Source: Calditrichia bacterium | GTDB lineage: Bacteria; Calditrichota; Calditrichia; Calditrichales; J004 | DNA length: 64,000 nucleotides | Assembly (NCBI GenBank): GCA_020635035.1 | Contig: JACKAO010000003.1 | Span: 1 to 64,000 of the forward strand | Reading direction: 5' to 3' | Shown here: positions 17,688 to 27,345 of the stretch, one piece after another | How positions within the stretch are numbered: the stretch's first letter is position 1 | Layout of the letters: each line of letters starts with the position of its first letter | The notes under the pieces: generated by a model | The model's database searches: none | Told to the model about the DNA's origin: nothing | The model's input: only the letters and a program-made list of their open reading frames with translations | Translations under genes and position numbers: made by a program

Positions 17688-19091
17688 ATGTTCTTTCTAA
17701 AAAGATTCAGAGCTCTTTCCGTACTTTTTTTTGTACTTCTTTTATACAGTTGTGCAACATGGTACCAGAAAAATCTTTTATTCCAGGAATCTTTCTCAAC
17801 AGGTGACATTGAGAAAGCAAACGAATTGCTCGATGAAAATAAGGAAGCAGCCGAAGGTAAAGACCGGCTGCTTTATTTTCTGCAAAAAGGTGTTGTTCTG
17901 CAAATGCTTGGAAAATATGAAGAGAGTAATCAATATTTTGAAGATGCTTATATTTTTACAGAAGACCTGCAAAAAAATTACGCTTTAGAAGCCCTTAGTT
18001 TTTTCTCTAATCCTACAATTGTACCCTACGAGGGTGAAGATTTTGAAGTTGTTCAATTGCACTATTATAAAGCAATGAATTACCTGCGAATGAATATGCT
18101 CGAAGAAGCCCAGGTCGAATGCCGCCGCTTAAATATTAAACTGAATGACTTGAATGACCGGTATGGAAATAAAAAAAATCGTTATAAACAGGATGCCTTT
18201 GCTCTGAACCTGATGGGAATCATCTTTGAAGCATCCGGTGAGATAAATAATGCTTTTACGTCTTATCGCAATGCATATGAGACATATGAGAAAATTTACA
18301 AACCCTATTTTGGTGTAGATGCCCCTGAGCAATTAAAAAAGGATTTACTTAGAACAGCATACCTTAATGGATTTGATGATGATCTGCGTTTTTATCAAAA
18401 AATATTTAAGATGGAATACAAGCCTGTAAAAGAGAGCGGTGGTGAACTCGTTTTCTTTCTTAATAATGGTTTAGGGCCGGTTAAAGATGAATGGAGCCTG
18501 AACTTTGCAATCGTAAAGGGCAGCGGTGGTTCAGTGAATTTTGTAAACGAAGAACTTGGTTTATCTTTTCCGTTTTCATCCGGGAAAAAGGATGATTTGC
18601 AGTTGGGCGATCTAAAAGTAGTCCGTGTTGCTTTTCCCAAATATATAGAGCGCAAACCTTTTTATGTCTCAGCACAGCTCAGCTCCGATAGTACCGCAGT
18701 TGCAATGGAAAAAGCTCAGGATATAAATCAAATTGCTTTTAAAACCTTGCAGGACAGGATGCTGCGTGAACTCGGGAATTCACTGCTGCGGTTGGCTGTA
18801 AAACAGGCATCTGAGTACGCTGTTCGTCAGAAAAGTGAAGGTTTGGGTGCACTGCTCTCTGTTGTAAATGCAGTAACTGAAAAAGCTGACACACGCAACT
18901 GGCAAACGTTACCGTATTCTATCTTTTATGCCCGGATCGCGCTTCCGGAAGGAATGCAATCTGTAAAACTTACAAGCAGATCAGCAAACGGTAGCTCAAT
19001 GACAAAGGACTTTACTTTTGACATAAAAAAAGGGCATACAACTTTTCAGTTTTTTCATTTACTGGAAAGTTCAACTATTCCACAGAAATAA
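17688..19091 (+). CDS. COG3014-type lipoprotein with TPR-like repeats
   Basis: The ATG at 17688 (MFFLKRFRALSVLFF...) is chosen; a TTG at 17676 would add four residues. The lipobox 'LLYSC' gives a lipidated Cys near residue 22. Residues ~30-210 hold helical repeats ('LYFLQKGVVLQMLGKYEESNQYFEDAY', 'YYKAMNYLRMNMLEEAQVECRRL'), typical of this uncharacterised family; the second half is beta-rich ('GELVFFLNNGLGP', 'FYARIALPEGMQSVKL'). The family is envelope-associated and repeatedly encoded beside LpoB-like proteins, which suggests a role in peptidoglycan synthesis. That role is an inference. Confidence 0.78.
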   Translation: MFFLKRFRALSVLFFVLLLYSCATWYQKNLLFQESFSTGDIEKANELLDENKEAAEGKDRLLYFLQKGVVLQMLGKYEESNQYFEDAYIFTEDLQKNYALEALSFFSNPTIVPYEGEDFEVVQLHYYKAMNYLRMNMLEEAQVECRRLNIKLNDLNDRYGNKKNRYKQDAFALNLMGIIFEASGEINNAFTSYRNAYETYEKIYKPYFGVDAPEQLKKDLLRTAYLNGFDDDLRFYQKIFKMEYKPVKESGGELVFFLNNGLGPVKDEWSLNFAIVKGSGGSVNFVNEELGLSFPFSSGKKDDLQLGDLKVVRVAFPKYIERKPFYVSAQLSSDSTAVAMEKAQDINQIAFKTLQDRMLRELGNSLLRLAVKQASEYAVRQKSEGLGALLSVVNAVTEKADTRNWQTLPYSIFYARIALPEGMQSVKLTSRSANGSSMTKDFTFDIKKGHTTFQFFHLLESSTIPQK

Positions 19092-19119
19092 TTTTGTAAT
19101 ATAAAACATTAAAAAAAAT

Positions 19120-19452
19120 ATGATTCAAAGATTAATACCAGCAATAATTTCATACCTGATTGTTGCAGCCCATTTTTTTAGAAACGGTCAATGGGTTTTA
19201 ACAATTCTGTTTTTCATTGCACCGTTTTTTCTGATCATAAAAAAGGATTGGATTTTAAAAAGCATTCAGTGGTTGTTGTATGCCGCGGCTTTAAACTGGG
19301 TTTTTGTAACTTATGGCTTTGTCTATCACAGAGTTGTAAGCGGTGATCCTTGGCAGAGATTGATATTAATTATGCTGGGTGTTCTGGCATTTATGATATT
19401 TTCTGCGGTACTGCTCAATTCAAAAAAGGTTAAAATCTCGTATAAAAAATAG
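19120..19452 (+). CDS. Small integral membrane protein, unknown function
   Basis: A 110-aa protein with four probable membrane helices (about residues 5-20, 25-42, 48-68 and 78-100) and a lysine-rich tail ('KKVKISYKK'). It starts 28 bp after the COG3014-type gene and likely ends the same transcript. It resembles small 'COG4648'-like membrane proteins, but this match is uncertain. It stops directly against the convergent permease gene. Confidence 0.65.
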
Positions 19453-20694
19453 CTATTCGTATCGCAGGGCCTCAACAGGATCTACACTCGCTGCCTTTTT
19501 TGCAGGAAACAAGCCGGCAAGTAAACCAATTAATCCCAGCAATCCTATTGATACCATCAAAACCGTTGAAGAAAGAATTGGTCTTCCCAGAAATTCCATG
19601 GCTCCCTCGGCAGGCATCATCCACAGTATCTTTATCAGGCCCATGCTTGCCAGCAAACCAAATGATCCTCCAATAAATGCAATCAGCAGAGATTCAAAAA
19701 CAAACTGATAAATAATGTATCGTCGTTTTGCTCCAACAGCACGCTTAATGCCAATCTCCCGGGTGCGTTCTTTGGCTACGACATACATAATATTTGCAAC
19801 TCCTACACCGGCAATTATCAGGGTCATGGAGCCTATTACGGCCAGGAAAATGTTTATTCCCCGAAAGACTTTTTCACCTTCACGCTCGTTTTCAATAAAA
19901 TTCCACATGGGGACAGCACGTTCATCACTGGGATCGAATTTATATTTCTTTCCCAATACCCGCCGGATTTCCTGTTCGACGTACATCCCGTCTTCAACCC
20001 GGGTTGGTTTAACAATCATCTCATCCAGATATTTGTCTCCGTAAATGCCCTGAAACGTGGAATAGGGAATGATAGCTCTTCGTGTATCCGGACCATTATT
20101 CATGGATGTTTGCAGCTTATCCGGCATGGTGCCAACAATATTAAATGGAATACCATCAATATATACAGTTTCACCAATTGGGTCGGGCTTGCCAAACAGT
20201 TCTGCAGCAATTTCTCCGCCAAGAAAAACAACGCGTCGCCGTTCGCTTAAATCTTTGGAATTCAAAAATCTTCCGCCAGCCGCATGAAAGGTACGTCTTA
20301 AAAATTCAAATTCCGGGTAAACACCTTCCATATAGGTAGATGAAATTTTATCTCCTGCTTTTAAGCGTGCGCGTCTGCCTAAACCAGGTACTGCGACGGT
20401 TACCTGCGGAATATTTTTTTCGATGACCTGGCAATCTTCCTGTTTTAATAAAATTCGCCGGCCAATAGGCAGGCCTTCCCATTTTTTCGTTGTCTGGCCA
20501 CTGTATACCCGGATTATGCGGTCACCGGCATTTAACAAACCTTCTTTCATTCTGAAGGAAAGGCCTTCTCCAAAAGCCATAAGCAGCGTAACAGCTATAA
20601 TTCCCCAGCTTATCGCAACCGTTGTCAAAAAAGCACGGGTCTTCTGCGAACGGATATCTTCAAGAAATTCTCTTAGCAGCATTATTATATGCAT
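19453..20694 (-). CDS. MacB-like ABC transporter permease (second of two)
   Basis: A ~414-aa permease with the MacB/FtsX layout: one N-terminal helix ('FLTTVAISWGIIAVTLLMAFG'), a ~240-residue periplasmic domain ('VVFLGGEIAAELFG', 'NIVGTMP'), then three helices of the FtsX domain, including 'VANIMYVVAKERTREIGIKRAVGAKR' and a terminal 'ASVDPVEALRYE'. The ATG at 20694 is taken as the start; 20682 is also possible. There is no ATP-binding domain in the chain, unlike true MacB. It follows the first permease by about 40 bp. The predicted role is tripartite-type export or envelope lipid/peptide handling. Confidence 0.85.
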   Translation of the reverse strand: MHIIMLLREFLEDIRSQKTRAFLTTVAISWGIIAVTLLMAFGEGLSFRMKEGLLNAGDRIIRVYSGQTTKKWEGLPIGRRILLKQEDCQVIEKNIPQVTVAVPGLGRRARLKAGDKISSTYMEGVYPEFEFLRRTFHAAGGRFLNSKDLSERRRVVFLGGEIAAELFGKPDPIGETVYIDGIPFNIVGTMPDKLQTSMNNGPDTRRAIIPYSTFQGIYGDKYLDEMIVKPTRVEDGMYVEQEIRRVLGKKYKFDPSDERAVPMWNFIENEREGEKVFRGINIFLAVIGSMTLIIAGVGVANIMYVVAKERTREIGIKRAVGAKRRYIIYQFVFESLLIAFIGGSFGLLASMGLIKILWMMPAEGAMEFLGRPILSSTVLMVSIGLLGLIGLLAGLFPAKKAASVDPVEALRYE

Positions 20695-20735
20695 GGACCT
20701 TCCAATCAAAAATCTTTTTTAAGAGTAGCAAAAGT

Positions 20736-21980
20736 CTATTGTCTTAAACAGTCAACGACATTCAGTCGCGATGCACGTCTGGCAGGGAAAAATCCTGCTA
20801 AAAATCCAATCGTGCTCAATACTAAAATGGTAACAATGGCTACCATCGGATTTAGCTGCGGTGTACCTACTGCTTCCTTAAAGTCCTGGATGGGCAGCGC
20901 TGCAAATACAGAAATGATGATTAAAGCCAAGGCAAATCCAATAAAAGCCCCGATACCGATAATCACAAAAGCTTCAAAAATAAAATTGCCCAGAATAGTT
21001 CTGCGCCGGGCACCGGCAGCACGGCGGATACCAATCTCCCGGGTACGTTCCTGGACAACCACATACATAATGTTAGCCAGCCCGATACCGCCTACGATTA
21101 ATGTGATTACACCGATCAGACCCATAAAAATGTTAAAACCAAGCGTGAAATAAAATATAAACTCGTCAAAATTGGTAGTATCCCAGATACCGAGTGTTTC
21201 GCTGTCGTTTGGATCAAACTTAAATTTTTTACCCAAAGTGGTATATACCTGGGTGCGCACTGTTTTTGACAAACGCGGATCATCAATCTGGTAAACAAAA
21301 TTATCTATAAACTGATAGCCAAAGATTGATTTAAAGGTGGTCATAGGGATAAAAGCACGGTCACGGTCACGCTGGTTATACGATGAGTTCTGCGTTTTTT
21401 CGCGCATCACACCGACTACTTTAAAAGGCGTTTCATCTATGTAGACATATTTGCCTATAACATCGGCATTATCACCAAAAAGAAAATCACGCAGGCGATT
21501 GCCGATAAATACAACCCGTCTTTTTTGTTTAAGGTCAAGATCATTCAACCAGCGACCGCCATCTTCGGGCCAGATATTACGCATTTCGTTGTACTCGGGA
21601 ATGATGCCGGTGATGTTCGGGCGATTTATTTTATCTTTGACACGGATGGCTGATCCCCATTTACTGAATTCCGGACTGATACGTTTTATCTCGCGGATTT
21701 CGGTACGCAGTAATTCGATATCATCTTCTGTAAGCCGGATACGCCGGTCCCTGCCATAACCTTCAAAAGGAATACTGGTGCTGCCGGGCCATACAATAGC
21801 AATCCCTTCCCCTATGCCATGCATGTTTTTACTCATTTGTTTCTGAACACCAACGCCGAAAGCGAGCAATATAATTACTGTCATCGTACCCCAGATGATT
21901 CCGAACATGGTCATCGCTGTCCGGGCTTTATATTGTCTCAGGTAGCGAAATATTTCCCTGAGTTGTTCGAATAATGGCAT
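20736..21980 (-). CDS. MacB-like ABC transporter permease (first of two)
   Basis: A 414-aa permease homologous to its downstream neighbour. It has the N-terminal helix 'TAMTMFGIIWGTMTVIILLAFGVGV', a periplasmic MacB_PCD domain ('VVFIGNRLRDFLFG', 'KVVGVMREK') and the FtsX domain with 'LANIMYVVVQERTREIGIRRAAGARR' and a final 'ASRLNVVDCLRQ'. No nucleotide-binding domain is present. It begins 20 bp after the adaptor gene. The two permeases probably form a heterodimer that works with an ATPase encoded elsewhere. Confidence 0.87.
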   Translation of the reverse strand: MPLFEQLREIFRYLRQYKARTAMTMFGIIWGTMTVIILLAFGVGVQKQMSKNMHGIGEGIAIVWPGSTSIPFEGYGRDRRIRLTEDDIELLRTEIREIKRISPEFSKWGSAIRVKDKINRPNITGIIPEYNEMRNIWPEDGGRWLNDLDLKQKRRVVFIGNRLRDFLFGDNADVIGKYVYIDETPFKVVGVMREKTQNSSYNQRDRDRAFIPMTTFKSIFGYQFIDNFVYQIDDPRLSKTVRTQVYTTLGKKFKFDPNDSETLGIWDTTNFDEFIFYFTLGFNIFMGLIGVITLIVGGIGLANIMYVVVQERTREIGIRRAAGARRRTILGNFIFEAFVIIGIGAFIGFALALIIISVFAALPIQDFKEAVGTPQLNPMVAIVTILVLSTIGFLAGFFPARRASRLNVVDCLRQ

Positions 21981-22000
21981 TTTTTCCCCAGGTTTATATT

Positions 22001-23104
22001 TCAGGTGATTTCTTTTACTTCTTTTTCAAGCACTTCATCACCTTCTTTTAAGCCTTCTATGATTTCAATCAAAATGGCATCGCTCAAGCCGGTTTTTATG
22101 AACTTCTCTTCGGAACCCTGTTCACCTTTGGGAATTCTGACAAAGGCGGAGTCATTGCGAAAAGTAACAACGCGTTCCGGAATGGCTAAAACACTGTCGC
22201 GCCTGGCTATGATTATATTGGCGTTGGCGGAATAACCCGCTCTTAGCGTGGCATCATTTGTCTCGGAGATTTTTATTTCGATTGGAAAAACGGTTGTGTT
22301 GTCTTCTTTTTTAGCTTTAAGTGAAATTAGAGTTACTTTTCCTAAAATTGGTTCTCCGGGTATGGCACCGACCTGTAATTCGCAACCAAGGCCTTCGTTA
22401 ATTTTACCGACATCAATTTCATCAACGGTTCCTTTAAATATCAGATCGGTCATATCGGCCATGCGCATAATGGCTGTGCCTGGCTGGTACGATGTTAGCG
22501 GAACCACAGGATCACCAAGGTTTACGTTTTTTTCAAGGATAAATCCGGTAATGGGTGATTTTACAACGGTTTCAATATTTGTATTTGCGATCGTTACCTT
22601 TCCTTTTTCAATAAGCTCCAGGCGTTCAATGGCCATTTGTTCACGCAGTTTTGCTTCTTCATGCTGGCGCTTCAGTACTTCAAATTCCTGGTCGGATAAG
22701 AATCCCTGTTCTTTTAATTTCTTGTCCCTGTCGATTTCCTTGTCAAGTGTTTCGAGCTCAATTTTGGCCATTTCGACATCACGCTTAGCTTGTGCGAGTT
22801 CCAGCGGAGTCGGGTCTGGCTTAACTTCAACAAGCGGATCTCCGGCTTTTACAAAATCGCCGACATCAGCGTACAATTTCCCGACAACACCGGAAACTTT
22901 TGATTTTACATCAATCTCATTAACCGGTTCGATAGAACCCACAGCTAATGCTTTTTCAACAATATTTTTCTTTTCCACTTTTACTGTGGCGCGGCCATTT
23001 TGCTCTTCATCCTGTCCGTTACTCATTGCCCAGGCGGCAACGGCTACGGCAACTATAAGAATAATTGATGACCATAAAAGCCATTTTTTGCTTTTCTTTC
23101 TCAT
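22001..23104 (-). CDS. MacA/HlyD-type periplasmic adaptor (membrane fusion) protein
   Basis: A 367-aa adaptor anchored by an N-terminal helix ('WLLWSSIILIVAVAVAAWAM'). It has a split lipoyl domain ('GSIEPVNEIDVKSKVSGVVGKLYADVGDFVKAGDPLVEV' region, residues ~55-95, and 'VKSPITGFILEKNVNLGDPV'), a coiled-coil hairpin (~100-165, rich in Glu/Lys/Leu), a beta-barrel domain and a membrane-proximal domain. This is the standard order for MacA-like adaptors, which link inner-membrane permeases to an outer-membrane channel. GGAGG lies 8 nt before the ATG. It is the first gene of the adaptor-permease-permease run. Neither an ATPase nor a TolC-like gene is nearby. Confidence 0.88.
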   Translation of the reverse strand: MRKKSKKWLLWSSIILIVAVAVAAWAMSNGQDEEQNGRATVKVEKKNIVEKALAVGSIEPVNEIDVKSKVSGVVGKLYADVGDFVKAGDPLVEVKPDPTPLELAQAKRDVEMAKIELETLDKEIDRDKKLKEQGFLSDQEFEVLKRQHEEAKLREQMAIERLELIEKGKVTIANTNIETVVKSPITGFILEKNVNLGDPVVPLTSYQPGTAIMRMADMTDLIFKGTVDEIDVGKINEGLGCELQVGAIPGEPILGKVTLISLKAKKEDNTTVFPIEIKISETNDATLRAGYSANANIIIARRDSVLAIPERVVTFRNDSAFVRIPKGEQGSEEKFIKTGLSDAILIEIIEGLKEGDEVLEKEVKEIT

Positions 23105-23262
23105 TGATGGGACCTCCGGTTGAATTTATTGCGAGCTAAAATGACATACGCCCAAACAAAAAACTTGTTACACCTATATTAATTAATCTTTCTTTTATGT
23201 TGTTTTAAAAATAATTATTATCAGCACAGGTAAATGCTGTTAATTAATTTGAAAGGCAACGG

Positions 23263-25032
23263 ATGTATAGGTTATTTATTTCTTGTTTTTTTATAGTCAC
23301 ATCACTTTTATCGCAGACAGGTGAGTGGCAAACTTATTATGAAAAATCTCAATTTAAACAAACACCCTCTTATGATCAGACGATAGAATATTGCAAAAAG
23401 TTAGCAGCAGCTTCTCAAATGATTCATTTTACAAGCTTCGGAATAAGTCCACAGGGCAGAGAATTACCCTTGCTGATAATTGATAAAAACGGTAATACAA
23501 GTGCTGAACAAGTAAGAAGAACAGCTAATGTTGTATTGCTGATACAAGCAGGTATTCATTCTGGAGAAATAGATGGTAAGGATGCCGGACTCATGCTTAT
23601 CCGTGATATGATAATCCGGAATATAGATGTTAATCTTCTCGATCATGTTACTATTCTTTTTATGCCGATTTTTAACGTGGATGGTCACGAGCGTTCCGGT
23701 CCTTATAACCGCATTAACCAAAACGGACCAGAAGAAATGGGCTGGCGTACAACTGCACAAAATTATAATCTTAATCGTGATTATCTCAAAGCCGACGCAC
23801 CTGAAATGAAAGCCTGGTTAAAGCTGTACAATGAATGGCTCCCGGAATTCTTTATTGATTGTCATGTTACAAACGGGGCTGATTATCAATATGTGGTTAC
23901 TTTTGATATGGATCAAACAGGATTGATCTCTGATAATTTACTTGAATGGACAAAAATGGATTATCTGCAACCGTTAAAACAAAACATGCATAGATTAGGT
24001 TATCCAATCATCGAATATGTATCGTTTAAAGAGTGGGGCAATCCGCGTTCGGGTATGAGCGGCGGACCTAGTAAACCACGATTTTCGACCGGGTATACAC
24101 CTCTGCATAACAGGCCGGGATTGTTAATTGAAACGCATATGCTAAAAGACTATAAAACACGTGTGGATGGCACGTATCATATGCTTAAAGAAACATTAAA
24201 GATACTGGATGGCCAATACCTGAAACTAAAAGAAGAGATTGTAAAAGCAGATGCATTTACAAGAAGCCCGCAGTTCCGTGAAGCGCCCTACACACTAACT
24301 TACAGAGAGCTGAATGACAGTTCCATGATCGATTTTAATGGAGTTAAATACAGTGTTGAAAAAAGTGATTTAAGCGGTGGCGACTGGTATCGTTTTTCAG
24401 AAGACACACTTACTTTTAAGGTACCTTTTTATAATTCGTACGGACCGGACAAAACCGCTTTATTGCCGGATGCCTATATTATTCCGCTGGAGTGGACCGC
24501 CATAATTGAAAGATTGGATTTGCACGGAATAGAATATAAACGATTGAAAGAAAACCGTAAGATAACGGTTAAAACATATCGCTTTTCTAATGTAAAATGG
24601 AAACAGGAACCCTATGAAAATCATCATACACTAACATTTGATAAACATCATATAGAAGAAGATTATGTTTATCCTGCCGGATCTGTCGTCATACCGATGA
24701 ATCAGCGCCGTTCAAAAATTATTGCGCATTTGTTAGAGCCGGATGGCCCCGGTTCTTTATTGTTTTGGGGATTTTTTGATTCGATATTTGAACGCAAAGA
24801 ATATGCTGAAAATTATGTGATGGAAGAATATGCACGTCTGATGCTGACAAGTGACGAAAATTTAAAAAAAGAATTTGAAACAAAGATACATAGTGACAGT
24901 ACTTTTGCAGCTGATCCGAATGCGATCCTGGATTGGTTTTATAAAAAATCACCGTATTGGGATGATCGCATTAATCTTTATCCTGTGGGGAAAATTTATG
25001 ATGCTGATGTGGTTGAATCTTTGTTAAATTAG
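23263..25032 (+). CDS. Secreted M14-family zinc carboxypeptidase
   Basis: A 589-aa metallopeptidase with signal peptide (ending LLSQ). The zinc ligands are visible as H99 and E102 in 'GIHSGEIDGKDAG' and H201 in 'DCHVTNGAD'; the likely catalytic glutamate is E290 in 'LIETHML'. The substrate-binding 'YNLNRDYLKADAPE' segment lies between them. M14 enzymes remove C-terminal residues from peptides or act on muropeptides. The ~250 residues after the catalytic domain are a beta-rich extension seen in large FCB-group M14 proteins. AAAGG precedes the ATG. It is a single-gene unit divergent from the adaptor operon. Confidence 0.9.
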   Translation: MYRLFISCFFIVTSLLSQTGEWQTYYEKSQFKQTPSYDQTIEYCKKLAAASQMIHFTSFGISPQGRELPLLIIDKNGNTSAEQVRRTANVVLLIQAGIHSGEIDGKDAGLMLIRDMIIRNIDVNLLDHVTILFMPIFNVDGHERSGPYNRINQNGPEEMGWRTTAQNYNLNRDYLKADAPEMKAWLKLYNEWLPEFFIDCHVTNGADYQYVVTFDMDQTGLISDNLLEWTKMDYLQPLKQNMHRLGYPIIEYVSFKEWGNPRSGMSGGPSKPRFSTGYTPLHNRPGLLIETHMLKDYKTRVDGTYHMLKETLKILDGQYLKLKEEIVKADAFTRSPQFREAPYTLTYRELNDSSMIDFNGVKYSVEKSDLSGGDWYRFSEDTLTFKVPFYNSYGPDKTALLPDAYIIPLEWTAIIERLDLHGIEYKRLKENRKITVKTYRFSNVKWKQEPYENHHTLTFDKHHIEEDYVYPAGSVVIPMNQRRSKIIAHLLEPDGPGSLLFWGFFDSIFERKEYAENYVMEEYARLMLTSDENLKKEFETKIHSDSTFAADPNAILDWFYKKSPYWDDRINLYPVGKIYDADVVESLLN

Positions 25033-25144
25033 ATTTATTGACTATGAATTTAATATCCTTCATGGGAAGAGTTAGGGATGGATTCAAATTAAGATTTGTA
25101 AGAATATGTGTAAAAAAAAGAAATAATACTTAGGTTAGAGAACT

Positions 25145-25528
25145 ATGAAATCGAAAAAACAACTCATCGTCGTTGGCGATAGAATCCTGATTAAACCGGA
25201 TTCTGAAAAAGATAAAACTAATTCCGGCTTGTATCTGCCACAAGGTGTTGAAACGAAGGAAAAAGTACAGGGTGGTTATGTGTATAAAGTCGGACCGGGA
25301 TATCCGCTGCCTGATCCCGGCGCATCCGAAGAGCCCTGGGATAAAAACAGATCTGAGCCCAAATACCTGCCTTTACAGGCTGAAGAAGGTGATTATGCCT
25401 TATTCCTGAGAAAATCATCCGTGGAAATTGAGTTTGAAAATGAAAAATACCTGCTTGTTCCACAGGCAGCCATTTTACTGCTTGTCCGGGATGATTTACT
25501 TGATGCAATCACCGATGATGATATCTAA
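25145..25528 (+). CDS. GroES-like co-chaperonin family protein
   Basis: A 127-aa protein with the GroES fold signature: 'VVGDRILIKPDSEKDKTNSGLYLPQG' at the start and 'EGDYALFLRKSSVEIEFENEKYLLVPQAAILLLV' at the end. It is about 30 residues longer than GroES because of a Pro-rich insert (~56-80). No GroEL gene is adjacent. FCB genomes often carry such solo variants in addition to the groESL operon, so it is probably an accessory co-chaperone rather than the main GroES. Its 3' end is 15 bp from the convergent porX-like gene. Confidence 0.85.
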   Translation: MKSKKQLIVVGDRILIKPDSEKDKTNSGLYLPQGVETKEKVQGGYVYKVGPGYPLPDPGASEEPWDKNRSEPKYLPLQAEEGDYALFLRKSSVEIEFENEKYLLVPQAAILLLVRDDLLDAITDDDI

Positions 25529-25543
25529 GTTTTATTTCAGTTT

Positions 25544-27091
25544 TTATTTGCCCTGTAGTTTTACCAATGGCAGAATAACTTCTTCCATGGAAATACCACC
25601 ATGCTGGAAACTGTCACGGTAATGATTTAAAAACTTGTGATAGTTGTTTGGATAAACAAAATAATAATCTTCTTTGGCAATAATATAATTTGTATTAACT
25701 CCGCGTCTGGGCAATTTCCAGTCTTCAGGATTGCGCACAAGTGTAGCATGTTTTTTATCCACTTTAAGGCTGCGTCCGTATTTATAGCGCAGGCTTGTGG
25801 ATGTTTCACGGTCACCAATCACTTTTGTACCATGCAGCCCGCGCACACTGCCATGATCACTGGTAATAAACAAGCGGGCACTGCTTTCGGCAATTTTTCG
25901 GAAGATGGCCATAAAAGGTGAGTGCTCAAACCAGGAGCGGGTCAGCGAACGATATGCAGCTTCGTTGGGTGCGATTTCTTTAAGGATGGGTAAATCCGAG
26001 CGGCTGTGGGCAAGAATATCAACAAAGTTAATTACAATCGCCAGAACGTCGGCATCAAGATAGTTGCTGATATTTTTTTCCAGGTTTCGTGCATCTTCAT
26101 TATTCATGATTTTTACATAACGTACGTCTTTACCATCAATAACACGGTGTCTTTTCAGTTGCAGTTCGAGCAACTCTTTTTCGTAGCGGTTTAAGCTTTC
26201 ATCATCTTCATCCATTGACCAGAGTTCCGGATACATTTTTTCAATTTCCTGCGGAAAAAGCCCGCTGAAAATAGCATTCCTGGAAAATGGTGTTGCCGTA
26301 GGAAGAATGGAGTAGAAATAATCTTTTTCGATGTTGAACCATTCGTAAAAGAATGGTTCCAGCGTAAACCACTGGTCAAGGCGCATACAATCGATAACAC
26401 AGAGAATGGTTTTGTTGTTGTTTTTTACCTGCGGAACGACATACTTTGAGACCAGGTCGGTTGATAAAATCGGACGGTTATCCTGGTTTTTCAGCCAGCG
26501 TTCATAATTGTTCTCAATGTATTTGCCAAACTCCTTGTTACTCTCTTTTCGCTGATCATATAAAATCTGCCTGAAATCAGTATCTGTTGATGCATCAAGT
26601 TCCATGTCCATGCGCTGAATCTTGATAAACTGATCAATCCAGTCCTGTGGTTTGTTCATCGACATAAGCGAGAAGGACAATTTTGAAATTTCCACAGCAT
26701 ATTCCTGGCTGCGCTTTTCGCTGATAATATTTTTCCGGTCCAGGATTTTTTTGCAGGCCATCAGTATCTGGCTGGGGTTAACAGGCTTGGTAAGATAGTC
26801 ATCGATACGCTTACCGATAGCGTCTTCCATCAGGCTTTCTTCTTCACTTTTTGTGATCATGATAACCGGGGTCTGCGGGCGCAGATCTTTTATTTCATTC
26901 AGGGTGGTAAGGCCATCCTTTCCGGGCATCATTTCATCCAGAAGAACGATGTCGTAAGGTTTTTCAGAAATTTTTGCAATGGCATCATCGCCGTTGGATG
27001 CGGTGGTAACATTATAGCCTTTGCTTTGTAAAAATAAAACATGTGATTGTAATAATTCGATTTCGTCATCTGCCCACAGGATATTCTGCAT
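25544..27091 (-). CDS. porX: PorX-type response regulator with PglZ domain
   Basis: A 515-aa two-domain regulator. Residues 1-120 are a receiver domain with the acidic pair D8/D9, phosphoacceptor D52 ('VLLDEMMPG'), T80 ('MITKSEE') and K102 ('LTKPVNP'). Residues ~215-510 are a PglZ/alkaline-phosphatase-like domain ('VIDCMRLDQW', 'LPTATPFSRNAIFSG', 'FVDILAHS', 'ITSDHGS'). This combination defines PorX, which with the histidine kinase PorY and an ECF sigma factor controls T9SS gene expression in Porphyromonas; the PglZ domain there is a zinc-dependent nucleotide phosphodiesterase. GGAG lies 8 nt before the ATG. It fits with the T9SS cargo proteins elsewhere in the window. No kinase gene is adjacent. 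Confidence 0.9.
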   Translation of the reverse strand: MQNILWADDEIELLQSHVLFLQSKGYNVTTASNGDDAIAKISEKPYDIVLLDEMMPGKDGLTTLNEIKDLRPQTPVIMITKSEEESLMEDAIGKRIDDYLTKPVNPSQILMACKKILDRKNIISEKRSQEYAVEISKLSFSLMSMNKPQDWIDQFIKIQRMDMELDASTDTDFRQILYDQRKESNKEFGKYIENNYERWLKNQDNRPILSTDLVSKYVVPQVKNNNKTILCVIDCMRLDQWFTLEPFFYEWFNIEKDYFYSILPTATPFSRNAIFSGLFPQEIEKMYPELWSMDEDDESLNRYEKELLELQLKRHRVIDGKDVRYVKIMNNEDARNLEKNISNYLDADVLAIVINFVDILAHSRSDLPILKEIAPNEAAYRSLTRSWFEHSPFMAIFRKIAESSARLFITSDHGSVRGLHGTKVIGDRETSTSLRYKYGRSLKVDKKHATLVRNPEDWKLPRRGVNTNYIIAKEDYYFVYPNNYHKFLNHYRDSFQHGGISMEEVILPLVKLQGK

Positions 27092-27345
27092 GTACTATAC
27101 TCCGCTGATTATTCTGGCTTAATACTCAAAAACGCATCAATAGTTCACATTGAATTACGCATATTTGTAGATTATAAACGGTCGCTGTGAATTTACAAAA
27201 AAAGCCGGGAGAATGAAAAACCCAGATTTCTTTAGGATTCATTTAATACAAAATTTTTAAGGAACTGAAAATATTAATAACGGTTATTTCGTTAGCGAAA
27301 AAGTGTATATGTTTTTCTGGTTAATTTTTTGAAAAGGTTAGATTA

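Noticed and set aside
22248..23123. 291-aa plus-strand reading frame, very Ser-rich
   Set aside because: It lies entirely opposite the adaptor gene, which has clear family motifs and a good ribosome binding site; the Ser-rich sequence is a typical antisense artefact.
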